Origin: Acetobacteraceae bacterium | GTDB lineage: Bacteria > Pseudomonadota > Alphaproteobacteria > Acetobacterales > Acetobacteraceae | Reading direction: 5' to 3' | Assembly: GCA_027487385.1 (NCBI GenBank) | Contig: JAIYDS010000182.1 | Coordinates: 1-52,251, forward strand | DNA length: 52,251 nucleotides | Shown: positions 25,292 through 33,628 of the stretch, piece by piece | Layout: every line of letters starts with the position of its first letter | How positions within the stretch are numbered: position 1 is the first letter of the stretch | Notes under the pieces: generated by a model | Database searches by the model: none | What the model saw: only the letters and a program-made list of their open reading frames with translations | What the model was told of the DNA's origin: nothing | Made by a program: the position numbers and the translations under genes

Positions 25292-26470
25292 ATGACGGTC
25301 TCGCCCCTCGCTTCCCTGAAGGTCGTCGAGTTCACGCATATGGTCATGGGCCCCACGGCGGGGATGGTGCTGGCCGATCTCGGCGCCGATGTGGTGAAGG
25401 TGGAACCTGCGCCGAAGGGCGATTCCACCCGCGCCCTCACCGGCTCGGGCACCGGCTTCTACGCCAGCTTCCAGCGCAACCGCCGCTCGCTCTGCGTGGA
25501 CATCAAGGCGCCGGAAGGCCTGGCCCTGGTGCGCAAGCTGCTGGCAGAGAGCGACGTGCTGATCGAGAATTTCCGGCCTGGCGCCATGGAGAAGCTCGGC
25601 CTCGGCTATGCCGCGCTGAGCGCCGAGAATCCGCGGCTGATCTATTGCTCCTGCAAGGGCTTCCTGAACGGCCCGTACCAGCACCGCACCGCACTGGATG
25701 AGGTGGTGCAGATGATGGGCGGGCTGGCCTACATGACCGGCCCCGAAGGGCGGCCGATGCGCGCGGGCTCCTCCGTCATTGACATCATGGGCGGGCTGTC
25801 CGCTGCCATCGCCATCCTCTCCGTCGTCACCGAGCGGGCGCAGACCGGGCGCGGCCGTTACGTGGAAGCCGCGCTCTTCGAGACGGTGGCGCTGCTCATG
25901 TCCCAGCACATGGCGCAGACGGCCATCACCGGCACCGCGCCGCCGCCCATGAGCACGCGCACGCCGGCCTGGCCGGTCTATGACGTCTTTGACACCTCGG
26001 ATGGGGGGCAGGTCTTTGTCGGTGTGGTCACCGACACCGCCTGGCCAGCCTTCTGCGCCGCCTTCGGGCTGGATGAGTTGGGCGCCGACCCTTCGCTGGC
26101 CACCAAGCAGCAGCGCGTGGCGCAGCGGGCACGGACCATTCCGGTGATCGCCGAGGCGCTGCGCCACTACACCAAGCCGGCGCTGATGGAGAAGTGCGAG
26201 GCGCTGGGGCTGCCCTATGCGCCGATCGGCAAGCCGGCGGATTTGTTCGATGACCCGCATCTGAACGCCAGCGGTGGGCTGGTGCCCCTGACGCTGCCGG
26301 ATGGGCGCAGCGTGAAGCTGCCGGCGCTGCCCATCACGCTGGATGGGGAAAGGCCGGGGCTGCGGCATGATCTGGCGCCGCCAGGAGCGCATAATGACGC
26401 GATCTGTGCGGAGTTGGGGGTGGCGCCGGAAGAGGTGGCGCAGCTCCGTGAAAAGGGAATCATCTTGTAA
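25292..26470 (+). CDS. Class III CoA-transferase (CaiB/BaiF family)
   Basis: 392 residues. The N-terminus (VVEFTHMVMGPTAGMVLADLGADVVKVEP) and RRSLCVDIKAPEG are typical of the family. The catalytic aspartate is expected in TALDEVVQMMGG. These enzymes move CoA between carboxylic acids (formyl-CoA, carnitine, succinyl-CoA donors). The ATG at 25292 has AAGG at a suitable distance; an ATG five codons earlier is possible. Transcription runs straight into a large palindrome that begins three bases after the stop. The substrate is not predictable. Confidence 0.88.
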   Translation: MTVSPLASLKVVEFTHMVMGPTAGMVLADLGADVVKVEPAPKGDSTRALTGSGTGFYASFQRNRRSLCVDIKAPEGLALVRKLLAESDVLIENFRPGAMEKLGLGYAALSAENPRLIYCSCKGFLNGPYQHRTALDEVVQMMGGLAYMTGPEGRPMRAGSSVIDIMGGLSAAIAILSVVTERAQTGRGRYVEAALFETVALLMSQHMAQTAITGTAPPPMSTRTPAWPVYDVFDTSDGGQVFVGVVTDTAWPAFCAAFGLDELGADPSLATKQQRVAQRARTIPVIAEALRHYTKPALMEKCEALGLPYAPIGKPADLFDDPHLNASGGLVPLTLPDGRSVKLPALPITLDGERPGLRHDLAPPGAHNDAICAELGVAPEEVAQLREKGIIL

Positions 26471-26472
26471 GT

Positions 26473-26572
26473 AAAAAGGGCCTCCGGCGGCTGGGGCCGG
26501 GGCCCCAGACCCCATTCCTTAAGTATTGGGGTCTGGGGCCTCTCGGCCCCAGCCGCCGGAGGCCTCTTTTTT
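26473..26572. terminator. Long palindromic bidirectional terminator, family B copy 1
   Basis: A nearly perfect inverted repeat fills the gap between the convergent CoA-transferase and maf genes. The left arm begins AAAAAGGGCCTCCGGCGGC and the right arm ends GCCGCCGGAGGCCTCTTTTT, with arms of about 45 nt and an AT-rich centre (ATTCCTTAAGTATT). The T-run on each strand fits intrinsic termination in both directions. Related copies lie at 40858-40985 and 48850-48887. Its right end covers the maf stop codon. Confidence 0.8.
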
Positions 26573-27164
26573 ACGTCTTTACGACACCAGAATCCCGCAA
26601 ATAGGCCAACAATGGCAGCAAGGGCAGCCCCAGGATCGCCGTGTGCTCGCCGCGGATATCCCGCATCAGCTGGATCCCCATGCCTTCCAGCCGATAGGCG
26701 CCCACGCTCTGCGTCACAAAGCCCCCTTCGCGCGCCAGATATTCATCCAGGAAGGCATCCGAGAAATCCCGCATCGCCAGGCGCGGCGTCGCCAGATGGT
26801 GCCAGGCGCGCTGGCCATTGCGCCAGACCACCACGGCGGTGACGAGCTCATGCGCGCGGTTGCGCAGCCGCTCCAGATGGCGGCGCGCGGCGGCCAGGTC
26901 TTCGGGCTTGTCGAACCAATCCCCCTCGCAGACCAGCAACTGGTCCGCGCCGATGATGGTTGCTTCCGGATGGCGGCGGGCGATGCGCGCGGCCTTCGCA
27001 TCGGCCAGCAGGATGGCGGTGTCGGCCGCGGAAACGCCCTCGGCCTTGGCGCTTTCCTTGATGGCGCTTTCATCCACCGCGGCCGGCATGGCCTCGAACT
27101 CCAGCCCCGCTCCTTCCAGAAGGGCACGGCGGGAAAGGCTTTGCGAAGCGAGGATCAGCCTCAC
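26571..27164 (-). CDS. maf: Maf-family nucleoside triphosphate pyrophosphatase
   Basis: 197 residues. The N-terminus (V/M)[20 protein letters not shown] and the motifs [18 protein letters not shown] and the C-terminal [11 protein letters not shown] match Maf/YceF/YhdE house-cleaning nucleotide pyrophosphatases. The GTG start at 27164 overlaps the ppsR stop (GTGA); longer versions are translations of ppsR in another frame. The ppsR-maf order is common beside alphaproteobacterial origins. aroE, coaE and dnaQ, which often follow, are absent here. Confidence 0.9.
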   Translation of the reverse strand: MRLILASQSLSRRALLEGAGLEFEAMPAAVDESAIKESAKAEGVSAADTAILLADAKAARIARRHPEATIIGADQLLVCEGDWFDKPEDLAAARRHLERLRNRAHELVTAVVVWRNGQRAWHHLATPRLAMRDFSDAFLDEYLAREGGFVTQSVGAYRLEGMGIQLMRDIRGEHTAILGLPLLPLLAYLRDSGVVKT

Positions 27165-28051
27165 GTGCCAGAGCCCAGGATCTTCGCCGCCGGGTCTTCC
27201 GGGGCGGGGGCCGCGTGGTTGCCCCGGCGCTGATGCCAGAGCTCCACCTGCTGCATCACGGTCGCGGCGGTTTCCTCGATGCTCCGGCGGGTCACGTCGA
27301 TCACCGGCCAGCCATGGGCGGCACAAAGGCGGCGCGCGGCGAGGATTTCCTGCTTCACCGCCTCGGGATCCACATACTCGTTTTCACCCACACGCACGCC
27401 GCCGGCGCCAATGATCTTCAGCCGGTGGCGGCGAATATCAATCAGCGAGACGGGATCAATGGTCAGCCCCACCACCGGGCAGGGCGGATTTTCCAGCTCG
27501 GGCGGGAGCGGCGCGCCGGGGACGAGCGGGACATTCGCGGCCTTCACGCCGCGATTGGCCAGATAGAAGCAGGTGGGCGTCTTGGAGGAGCGCGAGACGC
27601 CGACCAGCACCACATCGGCATTCATGATGCCGGCCGTCCCCTGGCCATCATCATGGCTGAGGACGTAATGCATGGCGTCGATGCGGCGGAAGTAATCGGC
27701 ATCCATGACATGCTGCGCGGCGCGCTTTTCGGTGGCGCGCAGGCCGATCTCGCCCTGCAGCAACTCCATCACCGAATCCAGCACGGAAAGGCAGGGCACG
27801 CCGACCCGGCCGCAGGTTTCCTCCAGCGTGTGGCGCAGGCTGCTATCGGCCAGGGTGAAGATGACGGGGCCGGGTTCCTGCTCGATGCCCTCGATCACGC
27901 GGTCCAGGTTCATCCGGCTGCGCACCAGGAACCAGCGATGCTGGATCACGCCCGGATTGTCGAAGCGCGCCAGCACGGCGCGGGCGATGCTGTTCAGCGT
28001 CTCGCCCGTGCTGTCGGAAACAAGGTGCAGATTGGTGTTGCGAACGGGCAT
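27161..28051 (-). CDS. ppsR: Pyruvate phosphate dikinase regulatory protein (DUF299 kinase/pyrophosphorylase)
   Basis: 296 residues. The N-terminal [24 protein letters not shown] and the P-loop-like [10 protein letters not shown] are family hallmarks. The family phosphorylates and dephosphorylates PPDK or PEP synthase and so controls the pyruvate/PEP step. It is the homologue of Rickettsia RP001, which flanks the replication origin opposite hemE in several alphaproteobacteria; here too it diverges from hemE. The ATG at 28051 gives a family-like N-terminus. It is coupled to maf by a 4-bp overlap. Confidence 0.93.
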   Translation of the reverse strand: MPVRNTNLHLVSDSTGETLNSIARAVLARFDNPGVIQHRWFLVRSRMNLDRVIEGIEQEPGPVIFTLADSSLRHTLEETCGRVGVPCLSVLDSVMELLQGEIGLRATEKRAAQHVMDADYFRRIDAMHYVLSHDDGQGTAGIMNADVVLVGVSRSSKTPTCFYLANRGVKAANVPLVPGAPLPPELENPPCPVVGLTIDPVSLIDIRRHRLKIIGAGGVRVGENEYVDPEAVKQEILAARRLCAAHGWPVIDVTRRSIEETAATVMQQVELWHQRRGNHAAPAPEDPAAKILGSGT

Positions 28052-28356
28052 GGGGGCTGTGGATCAATCTGTTCGAGGCTGGGCAAAGCGGGGATGAAAT
28101 GCCTCGGGAGAAGATAGGCCGGCTGGTAGCGGGGACAAACCGAACATTTTGCTCACCCATGTATGAATCCCTGGTGAAGCTGTGCCCGGGCTGGAGAAAA
28201 CGCATCGGCCCTTGTGGCGATTGGGCTGCGGCCGCTGTCAATCCGGGGAACAAGCCTGTGGATGAATGCGGGACAGGAAGGCTCCCCGTGATTCACACCC
28301 CCTACCACCAACCACAACCTCTTCTTCTTTTCCTTTTTTCCTGAGATGGTCCGGGC
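28052..28356. other. Candidate chromosomal replication origin (oriC) and hemE/ppsR divergent promoters
   Basis: 305 bp between divergent ppsR and hemE, lower in GC than its flanks and with no gene. It contains TGTGGATCA (28058-28066), whose reverse complement TGATCCACA is the Caulobacter Cori G-box type of DnaA site. TGTGGATGA (28257-28265) and TGATTCACA (28289-28297) are one-base variants. GANTC sites are at 28165 and 28290, and a polypyrimidine tract runs from about 28319 to 28342. The oriC of Caulobacter, Rickettsia and Sinorhizobium is known to lie in this hemE/RP001 interval. Assignment rests on synteny plus these boxes. Confidence 0.6.
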
Positions 28357-29394
28357 ATGACAGACAAGCCCATTCTCCGAGTGCTCTCAGGCGAGAGCGT
28401 CTGGCCCCCTCCGGTCTGGCTGATGCGCCAGGCGGGGCGGCATCTGCCCGAATACCGGGCCACGCGCGGCGTGGCCGGCAGCTTCATGGATCTCTGCCTC
28501 AATCCGGAGCTGGCGGCCGAGGTCACCATTCAGCCGGTGCGGCGCTATGGCATGGATGCGGCCATCCTGTTTTCCGACATCCTGATCGTTCCCTGGGCCA
28601 TGGGCCAGGGCCTGACCTTTGCCGAGGGCGAGGGCCCCCGCCTGCCGCCCATCACCGACCAGGCCGGCCTGGACAAGCTTGATGTGGCCGGCGCCGCCGC
28701 GCGGGCCGAGCCGATCATGGAGACGGTGCGCCGCGTGCGGGCCGGCCTGGCCAAGGATCACCCGGGCACCACGCTGATCGGCTTCGCCGGGTCGCCCTGG
28801 ACGGTCGCCTGCTACATGGTGGAGGGCAAGGGCGGCGGCGAGTTCAAGCATGCCCGTCGAATGATCCATGAAAACCCGGCCCTCTTCGGCGCGCTGGTGG
28901 AAAAGCTGGAGGCGGCGACGCTCGCCTATCTGCTGGCCCAGGCCGATGCGGGGGCCGAAGCCCTGATGCTGTTCGATTCCTGGGCTGGGCAACTGGCGCC
29001 CAATGCCTTCCGCAAATGGGTGATCGAGCCGAACCGGCGCCTGCGTGCGGCCATCCGGGCAGCGCGGCCCGGCCTGCCGATGATCGGCTTTCCGCGCCTG
29101 GCCGGCCCCATGCTGGCCGAATATGCGGCGGTGACGGGCATGCAGGCGGTCGGCATGGACACGGCCATGAACCCGGCCTGGGCCGCGGCCAACGTGCCTT
29201 CCAACGTGGCCTTGCAGGGCAATCTGGACCCCGAGGTGCTGATTTCCGGTGGCGCCGCCCTGAAGGGCGAGGTGAACAGCATCCTCGCCGCCATGAAGGG
29301 CCGCCCCTTCATTTTCAATCTTGGTCATGGGGTGGAGATCGCAACACCCCCGGAACATGTCGTGGAACTGCTTCGGATCCTCCGCACGGCTTGA
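28357..29394 (+). CDS. hemE: Uroporphyrinogen decarboxylase
   Basis: 345 residues, the usual length. It converts uroporphyrinogen III to coproporphyrinogen III in heme synthesis. Diagnostic motifs: PPVWLMRQAGRHLPEYR at the N-terminus, ILFSDILIVPWAMG (substrate-binding Asp), FAGSPWTVACYMVEG, LFDSWAG, and LGHGVEIATPPEHV at the C-terminus. It is the first gene right of the putative origin and is followed by hemH after 51 bp, giving a short heme operon. The SD is weak, and the promoter should lie in the origin region, as in Caulobacter. Confidence 0.96.
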   Translation: MTDKPILRVLSGESVWPPPVWLMRQAGRHLPEYRATRGVAGSFMDLCLNPELAAEVTIQPVRRYGMDAAILFSDILIVPWAMGQGLTFAEGEGPRLPPITDQAGLDKLDVAGAAARAEPIMETVRRVRAGLAKDHPGTTLIGFAGSPWTVACYMVEGKGGGEFKHARRMIHENPALFGALVEKLEAATLAYLLAQADAGAEALMLFDSWAGQLAPNAFRKWVIEPNRRLRAAIRAARPGLPMIGFPRLAGPMLAEYAAVTGMQAVGMDTAMNPAWAAANVPSNVALQGNLDPEVLISGGAALKGEVNSILAAMKGRPFIFNLGHGVEIATPPEHVVELLRILRTA

Positions 29395-29445
29395 AACCCC
29401 GCCCGGAGTGGGTATGTGCGGGGTTGATTTCGGGGGTTGGTCTGC

Positions 29446-30531
29446 ATGGCGCGGCGCGTTGCGGTGGTTTTGTTCAATCTGGGCGGTCCGGACGCCCCGG
29501 AGAGCGTCAGGCCCTTCCTGGTGAATTTGTTCAGCGACCCCGCCATCCTGCGGGTTCCTGGCTTCATCCGGCCCTGGCTGGCCAAGCTGATCGCCTGGCG
29601 GCGCACCAAGCCGGCGCAGGAAAACTACGCCGTGCTGGGGGGCAAATCGCCGCTGCGCGAATTGACCGAGGAACAGGGCCGCCATCTGGAAGCCCTGTTG
29701 CGCGAGCGTGAGCCGGGAACGGATTACCGCTGCTTCGTCGCCATGCGCTACTGGCACCCGATGAGCGACGAGACGGTGAGCGCCGTGCAGTCCTGGGGCG
29801 CCGAGGAAGTGCTGCTCATCCCGCTTTATCCCCAATTCTCGACGACGACGACCGGATCCTCCATCACCGCCTGGAACGACGCCTGCGAGACGGCGGGGCT
29901 GCGGGTGCCCACCACCGTGCTCTGCTGTTTCCACTCGGATGAGGGCTATGCCCGCGCCACCGCCCGCATGGTGCAGGAGGCCTATGACAAGGCCCGCGCG
30001 GAATTGCCGCCTGAAGTGCCGCTGCGCATCCTGTTCTCAGCCCATGGCCTGCCCGAGAGCATCATCAAGGCGGGCGACCCCTATCAGTGGCAGGTGGAAA
30101 GCAGCGTCGCTGCCGTGATTTCCCATCTGAACATCCCGGATCTGGATAGGGTCGTCTGCTTCCAGTCGCGCGTGACGCCGCAGAAATGGATCGGGCCCTC
30201 GACCGAGGATGAGATCGAGCGCGCGGCCAAGGAAAAGGTCGCCATCCTCATCAGCCCCATCGCCTTCGTCTCCGAGCATTCGGAAACCCTGGTGGAGCTG
30301 GATGTGGAATATCGCGAGGAAGCCGATCACCTGGGCATCCCTGGCTATTTCCGTGTGCCCGCGCAGAACAGCGATGCGGGCTTCATCGCCTCCATGGCTG
30401 ATCTCGTGCAGCGGACCCGCGGCTCGGGCCGCGCCCTGTGCAGCTTCGCCGGCGCCCGGCAATGCCCCAAGCAGCATGGCGATTGCCCGCATGCCCGCGC
30501 CCGCAACGCGGATCTGGCGAAGGCGGCGTGA
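29446..30531 (+). CDS. hemH: Ferrochelatase
   Basis: 361 residues. It inserts Fe2+ into protoporphyrin IX, the last heme step. Motifs include NLGGPDAPESVRPFL, PQFSTTTTGS and FSAHGLPESIIKAGDPY (catalytic His). The C-terminal tail LCSFAGARQCPKQHGDC contains three cysteines; some alphaproteobacterial and eukaryotic ferrochelatases bind a [2Fe-2S] cluster through such a tail, which is inferred here. The ATG at 29446 is preferred over a TTG three codons upstream. It overlaps the next gene as GTGA. Confidence 0.95.
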   Translation: MARRVAVVLFNLGGPDAPESVRPFLVNLFSDPAILRVPGFIRPWLAKLIAWRRTKPAQENYAVLGGKSPLRELTEEQGRHLEALLREREPGTDYRCFVAMRYWHPMSDETVSAVQSWGAEEVLLIPLYPQFSTTTTGSSITAWNDACETAGLRVPTTVLCCFHSDEGYARATARMVQEAYDKARAELPPEVPLRILFSAHGLPESIIKAGDPYQWQVESSVAAVISHLNIPDLDRVVCFQSRVTPQKWIGPSTEDEIERAAKEKVAILISPIAFVSEHSETLVELDVEYREEADHLGIPGYFRVPAQNSDAGFIASMADLVQRTRGSGRALCSFAGARQCPKQHGDCPHARARNADLAKAA

Positions 30532-31160
30532 TCCGCGCCGTCCTCTTCGATTGCGACGGCGTGCTGGCGGATAGCGAGAGCATCGCCAACCGCATCGCGG
30601 CCGAGGAATTGACGGCCCTGGGCTGGGCGCTGGATGCCCATGGCGCGCAGCAGGAATTCCTGGGCCTCTCCCTGCCCGACATGTGCCCGCTGATCGAGCG
30701 CCGCGTGGGCCGGCTGCCGGCCGGCTGGGGCATCGCCCTGAGCGAGCGGATCGCCCAGGCCATGGCCGAGGAGGTCCAGCCCATGCCGGGCGCGGCCGCG
30801 GCGCTGCACAGCGTGGCCGCGGCCGGGCTGCCCATGGCGGTCTGCTCGAATTCCGCGCGGGCGGAACTCGCCATGAAGATGCGGGTGCTGGGCTTCGCCA
30901 CATTCTTCGGCCCGCGCATCTTCAGCTTCCAGGACGTGCCGCGCCCCAAGCCCGCGCCTGATCTCTACACCACCGCCGCCCAGGCCTGTGGCGCGCCGCC
31001 CGCGCATTGCCTGGTGGTGGAGGACAGCGCCACGGGTGTTGCCGCCGGGCTCGCCGCGGGTTGCCGGGTGGTGAGCCTGGTGCCCGGGCTTGGCGTGCCG
31101 CATCTGCCGGATCTCGCTGGTCTTCTGGGCTTTGCCATGGAAGCCCACCCGGCCGGCTGA
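30528..31160 (+). CDS. HAD-superfamily phosphatase (phosphoglycolate/sugar-phosphate type)
   Basis: 210 residues with all four HAD motifs: FDCDGVLADSE (nucleophile Asp at about residue 8), CSNS, RPKPAPD and VVEDSATG. The cap lies between motifs I and II, as in subclass IA beta-phosphoglucomutase or phosphoglycolate-type enzymes. The GTG start at 30528 overlaps the hemH stop (GTGA), so it is co-translated with heme synthesis genes without an obvious functional link. The substrate is not predictable from sequence. Confidence 0.87.
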   Translation: MIRAVLFDCDGVLADSESIANRIAAEELTALGWALDAHGAQQEFLGLSLPDMCPLIERRVGRLPAGWGIALSERIAQAMAEEVQPMPGAAAALHSVAAAGLPMAVCSNSARAELAMKMRVLGFATFFGPRIFSFQDVPRPKPAPDLYTTAAQACGAPPAHCLVVEDSATGVAAGLAAGCRVVSLVPGLGVPHLPDLAGLLGFAMEAHPAG

Positions 31161-31191
31161 TAGCCTTCCGCGCCAGCGGAGGAACCCAGCC

Positions 31192-32247
31192 ATGCCCAGC
31201 CACCCCATCCCGAGGCGCCTGATGCTGCTCACCCCCATCCTGGCGGCCCCCGCCCTGGCCGAGGCCCAGACCCTGCCAACCCCGCGCGAGGTCACCTGGA
31301 CGGCGCGGGATTTCCGCTTCCACACCGGCCAGGTGATGCCGGAATTGCGGCTGCATGCGGTGACACTCGGCGCGCCATCGGGTGAGCCGGTGCTGATCCT
31401 GCACGGCACGGGCGGGACCGGTCAGGGGCTGCTCTCGCCGCAATTCGGTGGTCCATTGTTTGGGCCGGGCCAGCCGCTGGATGCGGCGCGGTATTTCATC
31501 ATCCTGCCGGATGCGCTGGGGGCGGGGCGCTCCGCCAAGCCCTCGGATGGGCTGCGCGCCGCCTTCCCGCGCTACAACTACGCCGACATGGTGGCCGCCC
31601 AGCATCGCCTGGTGACGGAGGGTCTCGGCCTCTCCCGGCTGCGGCTGGTGCTGGGCAACTCCATGGGGGGCATGCATGCCTGGCTCTGGGCGGTGACGCA
31701 TCCGGAGATGATGGCCGCCGTGGTGCCCATGGCCGCCCAGCCCACGGAAATGGCCAGCCGCAACTGGATGCTGCGCCGCCTGATGATCGAGAGCATCCAG
31801 CGCGACCCCGCCTACAACCAGGGCAACTACACCCAGCAGCCGCCCTCGCTGCGCATGGCGAGCGTCTTCTACGCCACGGCGACCAATGGCGGCACGCTGG
31901 CCTATCAGTCGCTGGCCCCCAGCCGCGCCGCGGCGGATCGGATGGTGGAAGAAAGGCTGGCCGCGCCCATGCCGGCCGATGCCAATGACTTCATCTACCA
32001 GTGGGATTCCTCGCGCGACTACAATCCCGAGCCACTGCTGGACCGCATCCGCGCCCGGGTGCTGGCGATCAATTCGGCGGATGACGAGCGCAACCCGCCG
32101 GAGACCGGCATCACCCAGGCGGCCATTGCACGGATTCCGGGGGCACGCCTGCATCTGATCCCGGCGAGCACCGAGACGCGCGGGCATGGGACCACGGGAA
32201 ATGCGCGGTTCTGGGCGGAAGAGTTGCGGGGGTTTTTGGCGGGGTGA
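31192..32247 (+). CDS. Exported alpha/beta hydrolase, homoserine O-acetyltransferase (MetX)-like
   Basis: 351 residues with a signal peptide (RRLMLLTPILAAPALAEAQ). The fold resembles MetX: oxyanion region ILHGTGGTGQGLL, nucleophile GNSMGG, a candidate Asp in INSADDERNPPETG and a candidate His in ETRGHGTTG. MetX itself is cytoplasmic, so the signal peptide argues against methionine synthesis and for a periplasmic esterase or acyltransferase. GGAGGA precedes the ATG. The gene ends four bases before a family A repeat. Confidence 0.8.
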   Translation: MPSHPIPRRLMLLTPILAAPALAEAQTLPTPREVTWTARDFRFHTGQVMPELRLHAVTLGAPSGEPVLILHGTGGTGQGLLSPQFGGPLFGPGQPLDAARYFIILPDALGAGRSAKPSDGLRAAFPRYNYADMVAAQHRLVTEGLGLSRLRLVLGNSMGGMHAWLWAVTHPEMMAAVVPMAAQPTEMASRNWMLRRLMIESIQRDPAYNQGNYTQQPPSLRMASVFYATATNGGTLAYQSLAPSRAAADRMVEERLAAPMPADANDFIYQWDSSRDYNPEPLLDRIRARVLAINSADDERNPPETGITQAAIARIPGARLHLIPASTETRGHGTTGNARFWAEELRGFLAG

Positions 32248-32251
32248 CACA

Positions 32252-32297
32252 TTGAGGGGCGCTGCCCCTCAAACACCCCGGCAGGAAACCAGTTTCC
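32252..32297 (+). repeat. Two-hairpin intergenic repeat, family A copy 3
   Basis: Hairpin 1 has arms TTGAGGGGC and GCCCCTCAA with loop GCT (32252-32272). Hairpin 2 is GGAAAC-CA-GTTTCC (32284-32297). It follows the alpha/beta hydrolase stop at once and faces copy 4 in opposite orientation, so each would serve one of the two convergent genes. The second stem differs in sequence from copies 2 and 4 but keeps the pairing. Confidence 0.65.
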
Positions 32298-32313
32298 CGC
32301 ACCTTCATGTCAT

Positions 32314-32369
32314 CGGAGATGCAAGAACCTGAGGTTCTTGCCGGGGAGTCCGAGGGGCAGAGCCCCTCG
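32314..32369 (-). repeat. Two-hairpin intergenic repeat, family A copy 4
   Basis: Inverted relative to copy 2. Hairpin 2 is AAGAACCT-G-AGGTTCTT (32323-32339), then the GCCGGGGAGTC linker, then hairpin 1 CGAGGGGC-AGA-GCCCCTCG (32351-32369). It lies just downstream of the antiporter stop on the minus strand. Outside the loops it is nearly identical to 24045-24098. Confidence 0.68.
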
Positions 32370-32374
32370 GCCTT

Positions 32375-33589
32375 TCACGTCTTGAGCTGCGCTGCCAATC
32401 GGTCCGCCAGCCGAAACATGAAGGGGTTCACCGCGATGGTGATAATCGCCGCCGCCAGGATCAGGTCCCTTCCCGCCTCTGGCAGCACCCCCTCCGTCAC
32501 GGCCAGCCCGGCCAGGATGAAGCTGAACTCCCCCACTTGGGCGAGGGCCGCGGCGATGCTCAGCGCCGCCTTCGGCTCCAGGCCCCGCAGCCGGGCGATG
32601 GCATAGGCGGCCAGCGTCTTCCCGATCAGCACCACCAGCACGGTCGCCAGCAAGGCCAGCGGCTCGCGCAGCACGATGCCCGGGTCGAACAACATGCCCA
32701 CGGCCACGAAGAACAGCACGGCAAAGGCATCGCGCAGCGGCAGGGTCTGTTCGGCCGCCTTCTGGGAAAGGGCGGATTGCCCCAGCACCAGCCCGGCCAG
32801 GAAGGCGCCCAGCGCGAAGGAGACGCCGAAGAGCACATAGGCCAGGTAGGCAATGCCCAGCGCGGTGACGAGCGCCGCCAGCGAAAACAACTCGCGCGAG
32901 CGCAGCCTGCCGACCCAGGAGAGCGCCCAGGGCAGCACCCGCGCCCCCACCAGCAGCATCAGCGCCACGAAGATGGCAACCTTGCCCAGGGTGATGACCA
33001 GGGTCAGCGCCACGCCCTCCGCACCGCCCAGCCCGATCATCAGGCCCGCCGGGGCGCGGTCCTGCGTCACCGCGGCCAGCACGGGCACGAGGACGAGGGC
33101 GATGACCATTGCCATGTCCTCCACCACCAGCCAGCCCACGGCGGTGTGGCCCTGGGTGGTGGCCAACTCGCCACGCTCGGTCAGCGCGCGGAGCAGCACG
33201 ACAGTGGAGGCGACGGAGAGCGAAAAGCCAAAGATGATGCCCGCCGCATCGCCCCAACCCAGCAGCCGCGCCAGGCCCCAGCCCAGCGCCGTGGCGGTGG
33301 CCATCTGCAACAAGGCGCCAGGCACGGCGACGCCCCGCGCATCCGCCAGCTCGCGCGGCGAGAAATGCAGGCCGACGCCGAACATCAGCAGGATCACGCC
33401 GATCTCGGCCAGCTGCTGCGCCGCGGCCAGGTCGCCCACGAAGCCCGGCGTGTGCGGGCCGATCACCATCCCGGCCACCAGATAGCCGACGATGGTGGGC
33501 AGGCGCAGCGCGCGCGCGGCGAGACCCAGGAACAGCGCGAAGGTCAGGCCCAGCGCGATGGTGGCGATCAGCCCGGTTTCATGCGGCAT
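32375..33589 (-). CDS. CPA2-family cation:proton antiporter (KefB/YbaL-like, membrane part only)
   Basis: 404 residues with 12-13 hydrophobic segments. The sequence RLPTIVGYLVAGMVIGPHTPG and the GVILLMFGVGLHFSPREL stretch are typical of KefB/YbaL exchangers, and FSLSVASTVVLLRAL follows. There is no C-terminal TrkA-N nucleotide-binding domain, so the protein is shorter than KefB/KefC and lacks that form of control. It would move K+ or Na+ against H+. A 39-bp gap separates it from the carboxypeptidase gene upstream. Confidence 0.9.
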   Translation of the reverse strand: MPHETGLIATIALGLTFALFLGLAARALRLPTIVGYLVAGMVIGPHTPGFVGDLAAAQQLAEIGVILLMFGVGLHFSPRELADARGVAVPGALLQMATATALGWGLARLLGWGDAAGIIFGFSLSVASTVVLLRALTERGELATTQGHTAVGWLVVEDMAMVIALVLVPVLAAVTQDRAPAGLMIGLGGAEGVALTLVITLGKVAIFVALMLLVGARVLPWALSWVGRLRSRELFSLAALVTALGIAYLAYVLFGVSFALGAFLAGLVLGQSALSQKAAEQTLPLRDAFAVLFFVAVGMLFDPGIVLREPLALLATVLVVLIGKTLAAYAIARLRGLEPKAALSIAAALAQVGEFSFILAGLAVTEGVLPEAGRDLILAAAIITIAVNPFMFRLADRLAAQLKT

Positions 33590-33628
33590 GGCTCGCGGAT
33601 CAGCCCTGGCCGGGGAGGAAGGCCGGCG

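Noticed and set aside
24110-26515. Long minus-strand frame opposite wecB and the CoA-transferase
   Set aside because: It spans two well-supported genes on the other strand and shows no domain.
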